Shown in pieces: positions 47,601 through 58,925 of a DNA stretch of 64,000 nucleotides. A program made the translations under genes and the position numbers. The notes beneath the pieces were generated by a model. The model had not been told where the DNA came from and did not search any database. It saw only the letters and a program-made list of their open reading frames with translations. The stretch covers positions 12,625,561 through 12,689,560 of the forward strand of contig NC_088775.1 of assembly GCF_954871325.1 (NCBI RefSeq), written 5' to 3'. The first letter of the stretch is position 1. Each line of letters opens with the position of its first letter. The DNA is from Gordionus sp. m RMFG-2023. Lineage: Eukaryota; Nematomorpha; Gordioida; Chordodea; Parachordodidae.

Positions 47601-50600
47601 GATAGAGAGCTATATTGACCCCCCCCCCCTCTTTATGAATTGTTAGTATATTAATTATTGTTATAAGATGTCATCTTTATAAAGGTAATAGGAAAAAAAA
47701 CCCCGGAAAAAAACCCCCGGAAAAAAACCCCATGGAAAAAAAAATTTAAAAAAAAAGAAAATCATTATTTTTTAAAAAAAATTTATGTCAATTTTTTCAA
47801 TTTTTTTTCTCAATTTATTATTTTCTTTCCATTTTTGCTTTAAGTCATTGTTAATCTTTATTTTTCTGACCTTTTCTCAATTTTCACTTAATTTTTTTAG
47901 TATAACCTAGAAATAATTAATATTGATAAATAATTTTATAAGCGAATGCCACATTCATTAACAGCTATTAAACTCCAAAAAAAATACAAAATACTTACGA
48001 AAAAATATTCGAAGTAATAATGTCTAAATGTCAAGAACGGGATTTATTTCCTAATCCATTATATATATACATGGATTTCGAAAAGTCTGCTATGAGCGCG
48101 GTTAAAACTGTCATTGGTACGATTATTAATATTTATTTTTTCAATTAGGGGATCACATTATAATCAGAGGATGCTTTTACCATTTGTGTCAAAGTACCTA
48201 TAGAAAAATCCAAAAACTAGGTCTGGAAAGCCAATACAGAACCGATGAAGCCCTAAGCTTCTTTTGTGACATGATGGACGGCTTAGCACTTGTTCCTTTA
48301 TGTGATATGGACAATGCAATGGCATTCCTTAGATCGGTTACTCCGAGCAATGGTAAGGATATTCTTGAATATCTCGATAAAAATTACATCAATGGAGTTT
48401 CAAGGGAGGTCACAAGAAGCAATTCTCAATCCCAGATAGGTCGAATTGGGCCTCGATTTCCTCCAGAAACTTGAATCAGAGCACTCTATCCAACGATTAA
48501 CTCATAAATAATCAATGCGAAGGTTCGAATCATCGTTTTTCTAATCTGGTTGGAAATAAACTCCCATCAATCTGGGTACTGATTAAAAAAATGAAATGCG
48601 AGGTGGCTGCCGATGAAACCAAACTTGAACGATGGCGTGTAGGTAGTTGGATCGAAAACAAATCGCAGTGTTTAAACAAGAAAAAATGCTGATGTTCAAA
48701 TTGTACTGGGAAAAAAAATATCCCAGTAAAAACCCATGTATTACTTATTTTCGTAAAAATTTTCGCTCTAGTAATAAATACAATACCCTTAATTACTATA
48801 TTAAGTAGACAAAATTTGCAATAAGATCTTGTTTATTTTATTGGTAAATCATTATTATATTTATAATTTATTATTAAATTATATTTTTATAATATTTTTT
48901 TCTAAAATACTAATTTGTCTATACCTTATTAAATCCAAACAAAAATATACCGATAATATTAGATCTTAAGTAAATTCGAAAAAAAATTTCGGGGTTTTTT
49001 TTCCTGGGGGTTTTTTCCGGGATTCCTTTATAAATCTTCAACACCATCAACTTTCTCCATGTAACATACATTTTTTAATATTTTTTTTATTTTAACCGAT
49101 GCATATAGCATATTTTTTAATATATTATATTTAACCATTAATAGTACATTAATTTTAAATGGATAATATGATTTTTTTAATATTATCTAACACTTATATA
49201 AAATCAAATGATAAATTATTATATAGACACATTATTTTTCATTTACTTATCGTTTAACTCAATAAAATTCTTGTGATATAATCTAATTCTGATCTTAAAT
49301 CTTTTAAGTAATATTATGTCATTGATTATTTTAAAAAAATGTTATAAAATCTCCCAATTTACTTTTCACTTTGTAAACTATGATAATAACAATATTCAGT
49401 CCTTCTTTTTATTGATTTAGTGTTGTTAATTTCTTGTGTAACTAGTTACTTTTTATAATATTCATATATATTAATATTATTCAAATAATTTATTTTATTT
49501 TTAATATGTTATATTATAATAAATAAATTAATTTTAAATTAAACTTATTAATTTAAAATTTTGATATATATGATTTTGTATGTGGGTTTTTTTATATAGT
49601 TAATATTGATAAATGAATCAGACAAATACAGAATTATAGCCGTATTCTGTATTTTGATAGGGAGAAAGCGCCATTACGTGGGTGTTTGCCTCATGTATTT
49701 TATTGGTAGGTCCACCTTTGTAGGCCTTTAGCTAAGTTATGCAATTTGTTTTTTTTTCACTTTTTTCTAAAAATTAAGAATTATAGTCATTATTTAACAC
49801 AACTATTAACTTTTACTTATTTTTTTTCAAATTTTTGTTTATAGTGTGAAATATTGAATTTGGGGAGAGAGGGGGTGGTGGTGTGTTGAAAGAAATATTT
49901 ATTCGCTTAAGATAATATTTAAGTGAACAGACAAATTTCCCCTTTTCCCTCCTTGGCTACAGAATTTAATTAATATTAGCGTTAAGTGTTTCCTATGTAG
50001 TATTGTTAAACGGCTCGATTTAGGTCTATTTTTTAAAAAGGCACGATTAAGATTTTAGCCAACATAAGCCTGAAGATTTTGCTCATAGATGGGAGAAATG
50101 TTTGGACTTCTATATAGCAAATTTCAAGACTTAAATAATATTATTTTGGCTAAAATCTTAATCATGCCGTTTCAACCTAAAAGATATATGTCATATGGCA
50201 TTTATTTTCTACAAATAAAATCACATATTTATATTTTACATAAAAAGCTCAACATAAAATTGATAAATTTAGATATATTTAAAAAAAAAATTCAAACCAA
50301 CTCAGTCCGAACCCGATTTTTTTTTAAAAATAAGCCCGGCCCGAATCCTGTTAGGATCGATCGGACTGGTTCTACTTTTGCAGATCTCTAAATTAAAGCA
50401 TTATATATGATATTCAGTTATTTTATTTCGGGGTAAATATATTCTATTCTCCAGATTTTTTTTTCATCGTAATTATATTTGCATATAAATAAATTGTATA
50501 TTTTCTTTTAAATACCATTGATTAAGATTTGTAAATCGTATTTTTTATATAAAATTTAAAAAAAAGATGCTTTCTATAGTGATTTATAAAGTAACTAGTT

Positions 50601-51895
50601 ATTTTTGAAATATAACTAGTTACATCTAAAAATATGTATATTAACTGTAACTAGTTACATTTTTATGATTGTAACTAGTTAAGTTTTAAAAGTAACTTTT
50701 AACAACACAATTTAAATCAATTTTTTGGGTTTAATTATATTCTAAATAGAGATATAAATTTACAAGTAAAATGGTAATTACATTTAATCATAAAGAATGC
50801 AAAAATATATTTTTAAATGGCATGGAATTTTATTAATAATCACTGTTTATAAGATAATATAATATTTGAATATGTTAAAATATACCTTCGAATTCGAAAA
50901 ACTGATTTAAATTTAGATTTAATTCAAAAGAATTGAATATGGTTTAAGCTTTATCGGACAAAGTTATTCATTGGACATTTTAAGAAGAAAAAAATTTTCT
51001 TTATCTTTCAAATGTTATTTATATTAAAAAAAATATTTAAATCAGGAAAGTTATCGTTTTATGCAACCTCAAACCGGCGAAACTTAAAGGCATCCAGTCC
51101 TTCGGAATGATCCTTTGTGCCACTGAGTGAAAATTTTTAAATCTTTTACATCATGATCAATTCTTGTTGGGTCTATTCCTTTTTTTTAAATAAAAAAATT
51201 AAATCACTTCTTATTTTAAAATATTATTACAAAAATAAAATAGATATCCGAATTAATTAATAATTTTTTAAGTTAAAATTAAAATAAAAGCAGAATCTTT
51301 AGTGTTGTTAAACGGCTCTATTTCGTTATATTTCTTTATTAAAAATATGCATATAGAGAAGTTAGCTGTAGCCCAGTTAAAATTAAAGAAACATTTTTGA
51401 CTCAAAGCCGATCCTTATTGTAGAGACAGAGAGGATTATCAAAAATAAATACATTTCTTATTTATTAAAATTTTTTTACAAAAAACAAAGTCAGGACAAG
51501 AAGAAGGAACTTTTGGAAGCGCCCACTTTTTGCGAGGCAGGTCATAAAATAGTATTTGAAGACTACGAACTCAATCAACCCGATGCCGAATTGAAACCTA
51601 AAAAAAGAATTTGGGAAAAAATACAGGTTTTTAAAAAAAAATTGAGTCATATTTCTTTTTTAAAACAGTTTTAAGTAATAAATTTTAAGACATTACTTAA
51701 AATATTGAACTATTAAGTGTACTTTACTGAGAGGCTATCCTGTTTACATATATATATACATATATACCCTATTTAAATAAGGTTGACCTTAAGACCGATG
51801 ATCAATATTACGTAAATTGGAAAGGACATATGATGCTCACCCCCGGTGGAACCAAAATCATGACATCACAATTAAAAAATGCCACTATATCATAA
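36712..51895 (+). CDS. YARS1: Cytoplasmic tyrosyl-tRNA synthetase with EMAPII-like C-terminal domain, 14 exons
   Basis: It charges tRNA-Tyr with tyrosine in the cytosol. Exons: 36712-36768, 39042-39188, 39616-39791, 39900-40029, 40846-40926, 40995-41046, 41493-41675, 42961-43046, 44227-44383, 44868-44974, 46029-46144, 51046-51126, 51491-51626, 51782-51895. All junctions are GT-AG and in frame; the total is 1,623 nt, 540 residues, against 528 in human. I chose ATG 36712 ([19 protein letters not shown]) because it matches the human N-terminus in length. ATG 36652, in the same exon, would add 20 residues. The class I signatures HVAY (HIGH) and KMSSS are present, so the enzyme should be active. 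Introns, especially the 4.9-kb intron 11, hold transposons. Confidence 0.96.
40400..40722. repeat. Foldback MITE, second copy, in TyrRS intron 4
   Basis: The left end TATATGTTAGCTTCAAT and the inner GATTTTACCGGAAAT are matched inverted at the right by TCCGATT-like blocks, ACACGTTGACG and a degenerate end near ACGTATATATATG. It is clearly related to 4867-5206 but more decayed. Confidence 0.65.
42731..42920. repeat. hAT-type palindromic MITE, 190 bp, TSD TACACAAT
   Basis: Best copy of the family. TAATGTTGTTAAACGGCTCG begins at 42731 and its inverse ends at 42920. TACACAAT is duplicated exactly at 42723-42730 and 42921-42928, which sets the superfamily as hAT. Almost the whole length can fold on itself. 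It ends 40 bp before TyrRS exon 8. Confidence 0.92.
42961..44383 (+). CDS. YARS1: TyrRS exons 8-9: anticodon-recognition helical part
   Basis: Exon 8 (42961-43046) reads [20 protein letters not shown] and follows the phase-1 donor at 41676. Exon 9 (44227-44383) reads [26 protein letters not shown] and [12 protein letters not shown], the counterpart of human VVHPGDLK..LLDPIREKF..ALKKLASAAYP. These exons are less conserved than the core but collinear. Confidence 0.9.
43262..43571 (+). repeat. Tandem duplication, 155-bp unit, TyrRS intron 8
   Basis: CAAATTAAACAT starts at 43262 and again at 43417. The two units differ at only a few positions (for example AAATTAACTG/AAATCAAGTG). It is a young duplication, outside exons. 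Confidence 0.9.
44384..44640. repeat. Degenerate MITE copy in TyrRS intron 9
   Basis: The right end reads TTAATCGAGCC..AAATCGACCC..AACAACACC, and the centre ATCATCTATGAGTAAAAATT. The left half is strongly diverged. It starts almost at the exon 9 donor. Confidence 0.5.
44868..51895 (+). CDS. YARS1: TyrRS exons 10-14: linker and EMAPII-like tRNA-binding domain
   Basis: Exon 10 enters the OB-fold with [18 protein letters not shown]. Exon 11 has [20 protein letters not shown]. Exon 12 has [20 protein letters not shown] and ILCATE. Exon 13 has [20 protein letters not shown] and [13 protein letters not shown]. Exon 14 has [20 protein letters not shown] and ends ATIS before TAA 51895. In human TyrRS this module is the EMAPII-like cytokine precursor; in lower animals it chiefly binds tRNA. 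The 4.9-kb intron before exon 12 contains an inverted-repeat element, a MULE and MITEs. Confidence 0.93.
45060..45345 (+). repeat. Minisatellite, unit about 80-97 bp, about 3 copies, TyrRS intron 10
   Basis: CTCAAAGGGAGGTATGG followed by CTATGAAAGTGCCT occurs near 45102, 45200 and 45285, each preceded by a CTTGGC/CATGGCA..AAC block and followed by AAATCTGACTAGG-like text. Confidence 0.75.
47207..47440 (+). repeat. Two-copy tandem repeat, unit about 123 bp, in the loop of the foldback element
   Basis: GCAAGCTGGTGGGGAAGGA occurs at about 47210 and 47333, each followed by CTGTA/TTGTA, ATCTGCTGATTG and TTTGTATTACACATTA. Confidence 0.85.
47684..49025 (+). mobile_element. MULE, deleted copy, 9-bp TSD CTTTATAAA
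   Basis: CTTTATAAA flanks the element at 47675-47683 and 49026-49034. The ends are GGTAATAGGAAAAAAAACCC and, inverted, GAATCCCGGAAAAAAC, each followed by short GGAAAAAAACCCC units. It carries a transposase remnant (48020-48690). It sits in one arm of the surrounding foldback element, so it arrived later than that element. Confidence 0.88.
48020..48690 (+). pseudogene. MULE transposase remnant, C-terminal half
   Basis: The frame from 48020 reads [20 protein letters not shown] with the second catalytic Asp (MDFE). A short intron (48117-48148) joins it to [16 protein letters not shown], the conserved C-x-x-H region, then [14 protein letters not shown] and RFPPET. After a stop at 48474 homology resumes in another frame: [20 protein letters not shown] with the catalytic Glu, then LERWRVGSW. 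The first catalytic Asp and the zinc finger are missing. It is related to, but distinct from, the transposase at 56996. Confidence 0.8.
49418..50709. repeat. Possible hAT element with GTAACTAGTTAC subterminal repeats
   Basis: TAGTGTTGTTAATTTC at 49418 and the inverse of AAGTAACTTTTAACAACAC at 50690-50709 look like paired hAT ends, with GTAACTAGTTAC near both (49440; 50590, 50620, 50650, 50675). The flanking eight bases do not match, so the pairing is provisional. The MITE at 49998-50178 lies within. Confidence 0.4.
49998..50178. repeat. Palindromic hAT-type MITE copy
   Basis: It starts TAGTATTGTTAAACGGCTCG and ends near ATGCCGTTTCAACC. The centre TTGCTCATAGATGGGAGAAA and the two TTTTAGCCAA/TTGGCTAAAA blocks are typical of the family. 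Confidence 0.75.
51302..51420. repeat. Partial MITE copy
   Basis: It begins GTGTTGTTAAACGGCTC and then decays; a degenerate AAGCCGATCC lies at about 51404. It sits between TyrRS exons 12 and 13. Confidence 0.5.
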
Positions 51896-53289
51896 CAAAA
51901 AGAGCGCGTCTTTTTATTGTGTAATCAAAATTTTGTTGAAGGGATTTGTGTAAAACTTCTTATTTTTAAAAATGGAGGATAATTTATAATAATTTTTCCA
52001 TTGCTAATTTTGAAACTATTGTAAAGAGTTATAATTTTCATCGATTGCATTGTTTGAGTTAGTATTTGTTTTCCAATACATAATTTTTAATATTTTTTTA
52101 TACGTCAAGCTCAAAACCATTTACAAAAAAATCGTCATTTAAGGATTTTCTTTTCTGGATACATACATACCTAGTGGAAATGTTTTTTATTATTAAATTT
52201 TACATGGCTATGGGGTTAATTATTTTAACCGAACTATCTTTAATATATTATGATAGGGTGGATAGGCATGCCTTCAAATGAAATAATCAATTTATAACTC
52301 AATTGGTTCTAATCAAATTACTGACGCATCTCTCTCCTATTATTTTTTTTACCTTTTAAAAAAATTCAATTTGGTTAAATATTTTTATGTTCTTGCTATT
52401 TGTAAATTTAGAAATATACTTACATATAAGCGGGTATTTATTTATATTTGTTTAAAATATTAAAAATAATAATATAAATGGATTTTTAAAAAAATCAGGG
52501 ACCCATAACACGTTTCGGCTAAAAAAAATTTCCCATTCCACATTTTGTAACTTTCTGATGCTTTCCTAAAAATTTTTTTATTTATATTTAATATACCATT
52601 TTTATTAATTAATCCTTATCTATTATAATAATCCTCAAAAAACATCAATCAAATTTCAATAGTGTCTTTTAAAAAATATTTCTCCAATAAAAATGATTAT
52701 AACATATTCGTTCCAATGGTAATCATTATACCAACTCAAATCTTCTATCTTCATAAGGTTAAGTTTTTTATAGTTATTCTTTTAGTCTTATTATTTTTTA
52801 AATAATCAATTCATACTACGAAAATAAACTTATATACTCAACCCAAGATGCCTCATCAGAAGACGTTAAGATATTGGGCTACAGGCTAATTTTTTATAAC
52901 TATAGATCTAACAAATTTTATTTAGATAAATTATCAATAAAAAAATATCTATCAAATCAAGAAATTTATTTTAGCCACTTGCATTTTAGACGATTATTAT
53001 AATAAAAAGGTTATATAAGTAAATATTTTCATTTATATCATTCTCAGTTTTTTGATGAGATCACGAATACCAAGGAAAATAAGAGAGGACATGGGGCTGA
53101 ATAAAGGAGAGTTTTAATGTCACATAGGAATAATATCGAGATCTTTATATAAAACCATACAATCAGTTAAAATAACTCTTAATTCCATTTACATAATACT
53201 TGAAAACGTTTTAAAGAATCATACTGGATAGATTGATTATTTTTTAAATTCTAAGATTTTTTATGTAAATAGATTAATATATATAATCA
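51896..53289. other. 3' flank of the TyrRS gene, AT-rich, nothing recognised
   Basis: No coding or repeat signature stands out. A GTGTAATC..TTTTGTTG stretch just after the stop may hold the poly-A signal, but no clear AATAAA was fixed. Confidence 0.5.
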
Positions 53290-55395
53290 AGGTCCGTGAA
53301 GTTGTAGAAACGAATTAAGGATCAATTACCAAAACCTATGCCATTATTTAGAGTCTTAATTGATCTTCAAACCAGACATCAGCGGAATCAAAGGTTATTG
53401 AGTTATAAGAAAAATAATGAGAGTGCGAAGATTTGCAGCTGTAGGAATGATTTGAGGATCAATTACCGAAATTTATACCATTATATAGCCCGTTAATTGA
53501 TCTTCTATCCGGAAAGCAGTGGAATGAACCGTTACTGAGTTATGAGCAAAATAAGAAAGTGTTTGCACTTTGCCAAAACCGAAAATATAAAAGATCACGA
53601 TCTGAAACTTGGCAATTATTTAGGCTTTAATTTGTGCGTTAATAATTTCCAAACCGGATAACGATATCACTAACCGCAACCGAGGTATGACTTGTTTTTA
53701 AAGCGTGAAGTTGTAGGAATTTTTTTAAAAAGTGAGGATCAATTACCAAAAACTATACCAAATTATGGTGCGTTAATTGATCCTCCAGAATCTTTAAATC
53801 GCATATCAACGGAATAAACCGTTCGTGAGTTATAAGCAAAATAGAAAGGTTTTGGCATCTTGCCAAAATTAAAAATTTGATCAATCATTTTTTTAGTTAT
53901 AGCCAATATTTAGTACCATAATTGATCATCCGTATTCTTCAAACGGAATGTCAAAAAAATTAAAGGCTATTGAGTTATAAGCAAAATAATGAGAGTGCGA
54001 AGATTTGCAGCTGTAGGAACGATTTGAGGATCAATTACCGAAACTTATACCATTGTATAGCCCGTTAATTGATCCTAATTGATCTTCTATCCGGAAAGCA
54101 GCGGAATGAACCGTTACTGAGTTATGAGCAAAATAAGAAAGTGTTGGCACTTTGCCAAAACCGAAAATATAAAAGATCACGATCTTTAATTTGTCAATTA
54201 TTTAGGCTTTAATTTGTGCGTTAATAATTTCCAAACCGGATAACGATATCACTAACCGCAACCGAGTTATGACCTGTTTTAAAGCGTGAAGTTGTTTTTT
54301 TAAAAAGTGAGGACAAAAACTATACCAAATCGTGGTGCGTTAATTGATCCTCCAGAATCTCTAAACCGCATATCAACGGAATAAACCGTTCGTGAGTTAT
54401 AAGCAAAATAGAAAGGTTTTGGCATCTTGCCAAAATTAAAAATTTGAGCAATCATTTTTTTAGTTATAGCCAATATTTAGTACCTTAATAGATCATCCGT
54501 ATTCTTCACACGGAATGTCAAAAAAATTAAAGGCTATTGAGTTATAAGCAAAATAATGAGAGTGCGAAGATTTGCAGATGTAGGAACGATTTGAGGATCA
54601 ATTACCGAAACTTATACCATTGTATAGCCCGTTAATTGATCTTCTATCCGGAAAGCAGCGGAATGAACCGTTACTGAGTTATGAGCAAAATAAGAAAGTG
54701 TTTGCACTTTGCCAAAACCGAAAATATAAAAGATCACGATCTGAAACTTGGGAATTATTTAGGCTTTAATTTGTGCGTTAATAATTTCCAAACCGGATAA
54801 CGATATCACTAACCGCAACCGAGTTATGACCTGTTTTTAAAGCGTGAAGTTGTAGGAATTTTTTTTAAAAGTGAGGATCAATTAATGAAATTTATGCCAA
54901 AGTGTAGAGCGTTAATTGATCCTCCAGAATCTTTAAACCGCATACCAACGGAATAAACCGCTCGTGAGTTATGGGCAAAATAAAAAAGTGTTAGCACTTT
55001 GCCAAAACCAACCTAAAATAAATAAAATCATAATCTGAAACTTGGCAATTATGTAGTATTTAATATGTACATTAATAATCTGCAAACCGCGTATCCGTAT
55101 CACCAACCGTGACCGAGTTATAACGGTTTTAAAAACGTGAAGTTGGCGGAATTTTTTTTTAAAGTGAGGATCAATTACCGAAATTCATGCCAAAGTGTAG
55201 AGCGTTAATTGATCCCACAGAATCTTTAAACTGCATACCAAGGGAATAAACCGGTGTGAGTTATGGGCAAAATTGAAAGGTTTTCGCATTTTGCCAAAAT
55301 TTAAAATTCGAGCAATCATTTTTTAGTTATTTAGTGTTTTAATTGATCCTCCGAATCCTTCAAACGGAATGTCAAAAAAATTAGGAAAGTGAGTT
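53290..55395 (+). repeat. Satellite-like array, monomer about 285 bp in a two-monomer unit of about 570 bp
   Basis: TTTGAGGATCAATTACCG recurs near 53451, 54023 and 54590, and a sister type, AAGTGAGGATCAATTA, near 53732, 54307 (altered), 54873 and 55162. Each monomer has a short inverted pair, GAGGATCAATTA..GTTAATTGATCCTC, plus TTTGCCAAAA, GAGTTATGAGCAAAATA and CCGTTCGTGAGTTAT. Alternation of two monomer types gives a higher-order repeat of about 567-572 bp. Confidence 0.88.
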
Positions 55396-56995
55396 ATCAA
55401 CAATAAATATTTCAAGGTCAAATTTCGACCCGACAAATTATGGATATTATTAAATTTTATCGATTTAAAAGGCCAATGATAAAGCTAGAAAGCTTATTAT
55501 ATTTATAAAAGTATATTCCTTTTTTATTGATAGATCTTAACTATTTTAAAAAATATTAGAAGAGTGTAAGTAAACTTGAATTACAAGTAGCTATCTAGAA
55601 AAATTAGGTATTATTTAATTTAGCCAAGTATATCGGCCTTTATGGCTTTTGTAGTTATATTTTAATCTGTCGAAGATTTTTTATGTAATATAATAGTGAA
55701 GGAATGGTGAATAATATTATGTACGAATAGTAATATATAAATCAGAAAAAGCAACAACAGTATAATTTGTTTTAATCACGATATATATTTATTGGTTCCA
55801 CGTCATTACAGAGAAAACAATTACGGAGAAACTTTTACAGAGAAAACAATTAAAGATAATGTCGTTTAAAGAGAAAACAATTAAAGAGAATGTCGTTTAA
55901 AGAGAATTTTTTTATAGAGAATTATTTTATAGAGAATGTATTTTACAGAGAAACTTTTACAGAGAAAACAATTAAAGAGAATGTCGTTTAAAGAGAATTT
56001 TTTTATAGAAAATTATTTTATAGAGAATGTTTTTACAGAGAATGATTTTATAGAGAATTATTTTATAGAGAATGTTTTTACAGAGAATGATTTTATAGAG
56101 AATTTTTTATAAAATTTTATTTAAAGAATATGATTATATTATAAAAAATGTTAATCTATATAATATATAACATTTTTGTATAAATTTGTGTAATTATTAC
56201 TTAGGGTGTGCATATTGTTTTTCTACTGGCCATATACTATGTGTTAACTTTTATTATAAATATTAAATATTTCTATATGTATGAAATACTTACAAAAGAC
56301 CAATCTTACATCTCAATTTACCATCATTTATTTAATACATTAATATCTTAATTATCTTTTTGCTAAACTTTCTTAAATTTGTTCATCATTTGAAATAAAG
56401 TGAGTTTTTTAGAAAGATTGCTAAACTTTCTTAAATTTGTTCATCATTTGAAATAAAGTGAGTTTTTTAGAAAGAGATACTAATTTTGAAAGAAATCGGT
56501 CCAATAGATAAAATTTAATTTTTTTATATCATTATATTTGGTAGCATTAAAATAGAGTAAAATTGACACAATGCAAAACTCTATTTTTGAATTTCAGAAA
56601 GTTTTATAATCTTATATCATGTTTAAATAAAATTTTCGAAGGTTACAAATGTTAAATTATAGATGTGACACACGATCGTACACCTCTATGTGGTTATCAA
56701 AATATTTTTATGGCAGTAAAAGTGTTTATCAATTGAAAACAATCTATGTTATGTTATTCTATATAAACGACATTCTCTATCAGTGTTTTCTCTATAAAAG
56801 TTTCTCCGTAATTGTTTTCTCTATAAAAGTTTCTCCGTAATTGTTTTCTCGATAAAAGTTTCTCTATAATTGTTTATTTTGTAAATGTTTGTCACTAAAG
56901 ACCATTTTAGAATATTTTAAGTAATAATTTAATTATTTTTTTAAGTAATAATTTAATTATTTTCTTTTTAAATTTTGATAAATTTTTTTTAAATT

Positions 56996-58454
56996 ATGGC
57001 TGAATTTATTTTAAGTAGTCGAAACAATAAGTTACTACTTCTTGATTTTTACTTATTTCAAAAGGAAAAAACATCTAACCAAACAACCTATTGGAGATGT
57101 ATTCAATTCAATGTGGACGAATGCAGTGGACGTGCAAGAACTAAGAACGGAATCCCTATATTCCACAATCATAAACATAACCATGTACCAGACATTGCAG
57201 ATATTGAAGCAAGAAGAGAGCTAAATAGAATTAAACAAGTGGCTTCTAGTTCCCAATCTCTGCCCAATAATATAATAGCCGATATATCTAGCAATATATC
57301 CATAGCCGCCACTGGTAAAATGCCCAGTTGTTCCTTAATTAAAAGGACAATTCAAAGGAAAAGACGCCAAGTAGGAAGAGCGCCTGCCGTTCCTGTAAGC
57401 CTGATTGACTTGGTCATACCAATCGAATATCAATTATCCAATAATAATGAACAATTTTTACTTTATGATAGTGGTCATCATGATCACCGATGCATAATAT
57501 TTTCTACCATTAAAAATTTACAATTTTTATCAACATGCGATAAATGGTATGCAGATGGCACATTCAAAACATGCCCCCCTCTCTTCCAGCAAATATACAC
57601 CATCCACGGGATGAAACATAAAACCATTATTCCCGCTATTTATGTTCTGATGGCATCACGTCGCCAACAAGATTACCTTAATATTTTCAATCAAATTAAA
57701 AATTTCCAAATTTTTTTAAATCCAAAAGTTATTATGATTGATTTTGAATTAGCAGCCTTATCTGCTTTTAAACAGTCATTTCCAATGACTGCAATGCGCG
57801 GGTGTCTGTTCCATATGTCGCAATGCATATGGCGCACGGTCCAGAAAAATCCCCGCATTTGCAATGCATACAAAAGCGAAACTAATTTTGCTATGTATAT
57901 AAAGATGCTAATGTCACTGGCATATGTCCCAGTTGGGGACGTAATTCACGGATTTGAGGAATTATGTGCCTCCATATTCTATCAAGAAAATAGGGCTATT
58001 CTCGCCCCCTTGATAGAATATTTTGAAGAGACATGGATTGGGAAAATGATAGCGATGGAGAGGAGGTCTCCAATATTTGGTATTTCCCTATGGAATTGTT
58101 ATGAATCGACACTAGCTAGTGAACCGAATACAAATAATTCTGTAGAGGGCTGGCATCGGAGTTTTTCGTCTCATATAAGTTCCCATCATCCAACAATCTG
58201 GAAATTTATAAAGAGTTAGTAATTATATTGTATTTTAAATTTTAAAAATCTTTTCATTTATAGCTCTCAAAGACGAAGATAGCCTTAATAGTTATAAATT
58301 GGAACAATATTCTTTAGGACTATTAGCTCCAGTGTCAAAAAAAGAATATCGAGAAAGATCCAAAAGGATTCTTCTAATTGTTGAAGATTTCCATTCAAGA
58401 ACCATGATGGATTATTTAGGGGCTTTATCCCACAATTTAAATTTAAATGTTTAA
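56996..58454 (+). CDS. MULE transposase with FLYWCH-type zinc finger, 469 residues, one intron
   Basis: Exon 1 is 56996-58214 and exon 2 is 58264-58454 (GTTAGT..TTTATAG, 49-bp intron). Together they give 469 residues without a stop. The N-terminus has a FLYWCH-like finger (TYWRCIQFNVDECSGRARTK, then HNHKHNH, residues 31-63). The catalytic residues are Asp187 in WYADGTFKTCP, Asp249 in IMIDFE and Glu384 in NSVEGWHRSF. The zinc-binding region RGCLFHMSQCIW lies between (268-279). The protein cuts and joins its own ends in the nucleus. If unspliced it would stop after residue 407. Everything needed looks present, so the element may be active or recently so. Confidence 0.93.
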
Positions 58455-58804
58455 TTTAATAATATAATTGTATTTTTTTATATTGGTATATTATTTATAC
58501 TATGTTTATTTGGATTTATTATGAATAAAAATTTATTTGATATTTCGAAATGAACATTGCTAACCTCTTATTTGGTATTTTATCTAGGCTTATAATAACT
58601 TCATATACAAATGGTATTCTATTCTCTAATTTGGAATTCACAAAATATAAGAAGCGCTCTATATAACATTTTTTTCTTATTTATCATCATTTTAAGATTA
58701 TCTAAGGTTTATGATATTAAATCACCGATAAATTACACCAAAAGCTCAATAATTATAGTTTTCTCTATAAAAATTTCGCTAGTTATTTATGAAAAATAGT
58801 AGTG

Positions 58805-58925
58805 ACTAGTTATATTAAAAAAAAGAAAACTAGTAACTGTAACTAGTTATATTTCTCCAAATTTAGCTACTAACTTAACTAATTACAGTTACATTTCCAA
58901 AGTAACTTTTAACAACATTATATAA
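58805..58925. repeat. GTAACTAGTTA palindrome cluster inside the MULE
   Basis: ACTAGTAACTGTAACTAGTT and the end AAGTAACTTTTAACAACATT match the cluster at 50590-50709. It may be a small hAT relic that the MULE carries in its 3' untranslated part. Confidence 0.5.

Larger units (their letters stand above)
46490..49320. repeat. Inverted-repeat (foldback) element in TyrRS intron 11, split by a MULE
   Basis: The left arm about 46490-47170 pairs with a right arm lying in two parts, 47420-47683 and 49035-49320. Landmarks are TCACAAGAATT..ATT, ATTAATGTACTATTAATG, ATGCATCGGTTAAAATAAA, GGTCAATATAGCTCTC and AATAATGGGTTAAC. The right arm is interrupted exactly by the MULE and its 9-bp duplication. The centre has two 120-bp direct repeats. 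The left arm has about 70 bp more than the right. No target duplication of the outer element was found. Confidence 0.85.
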
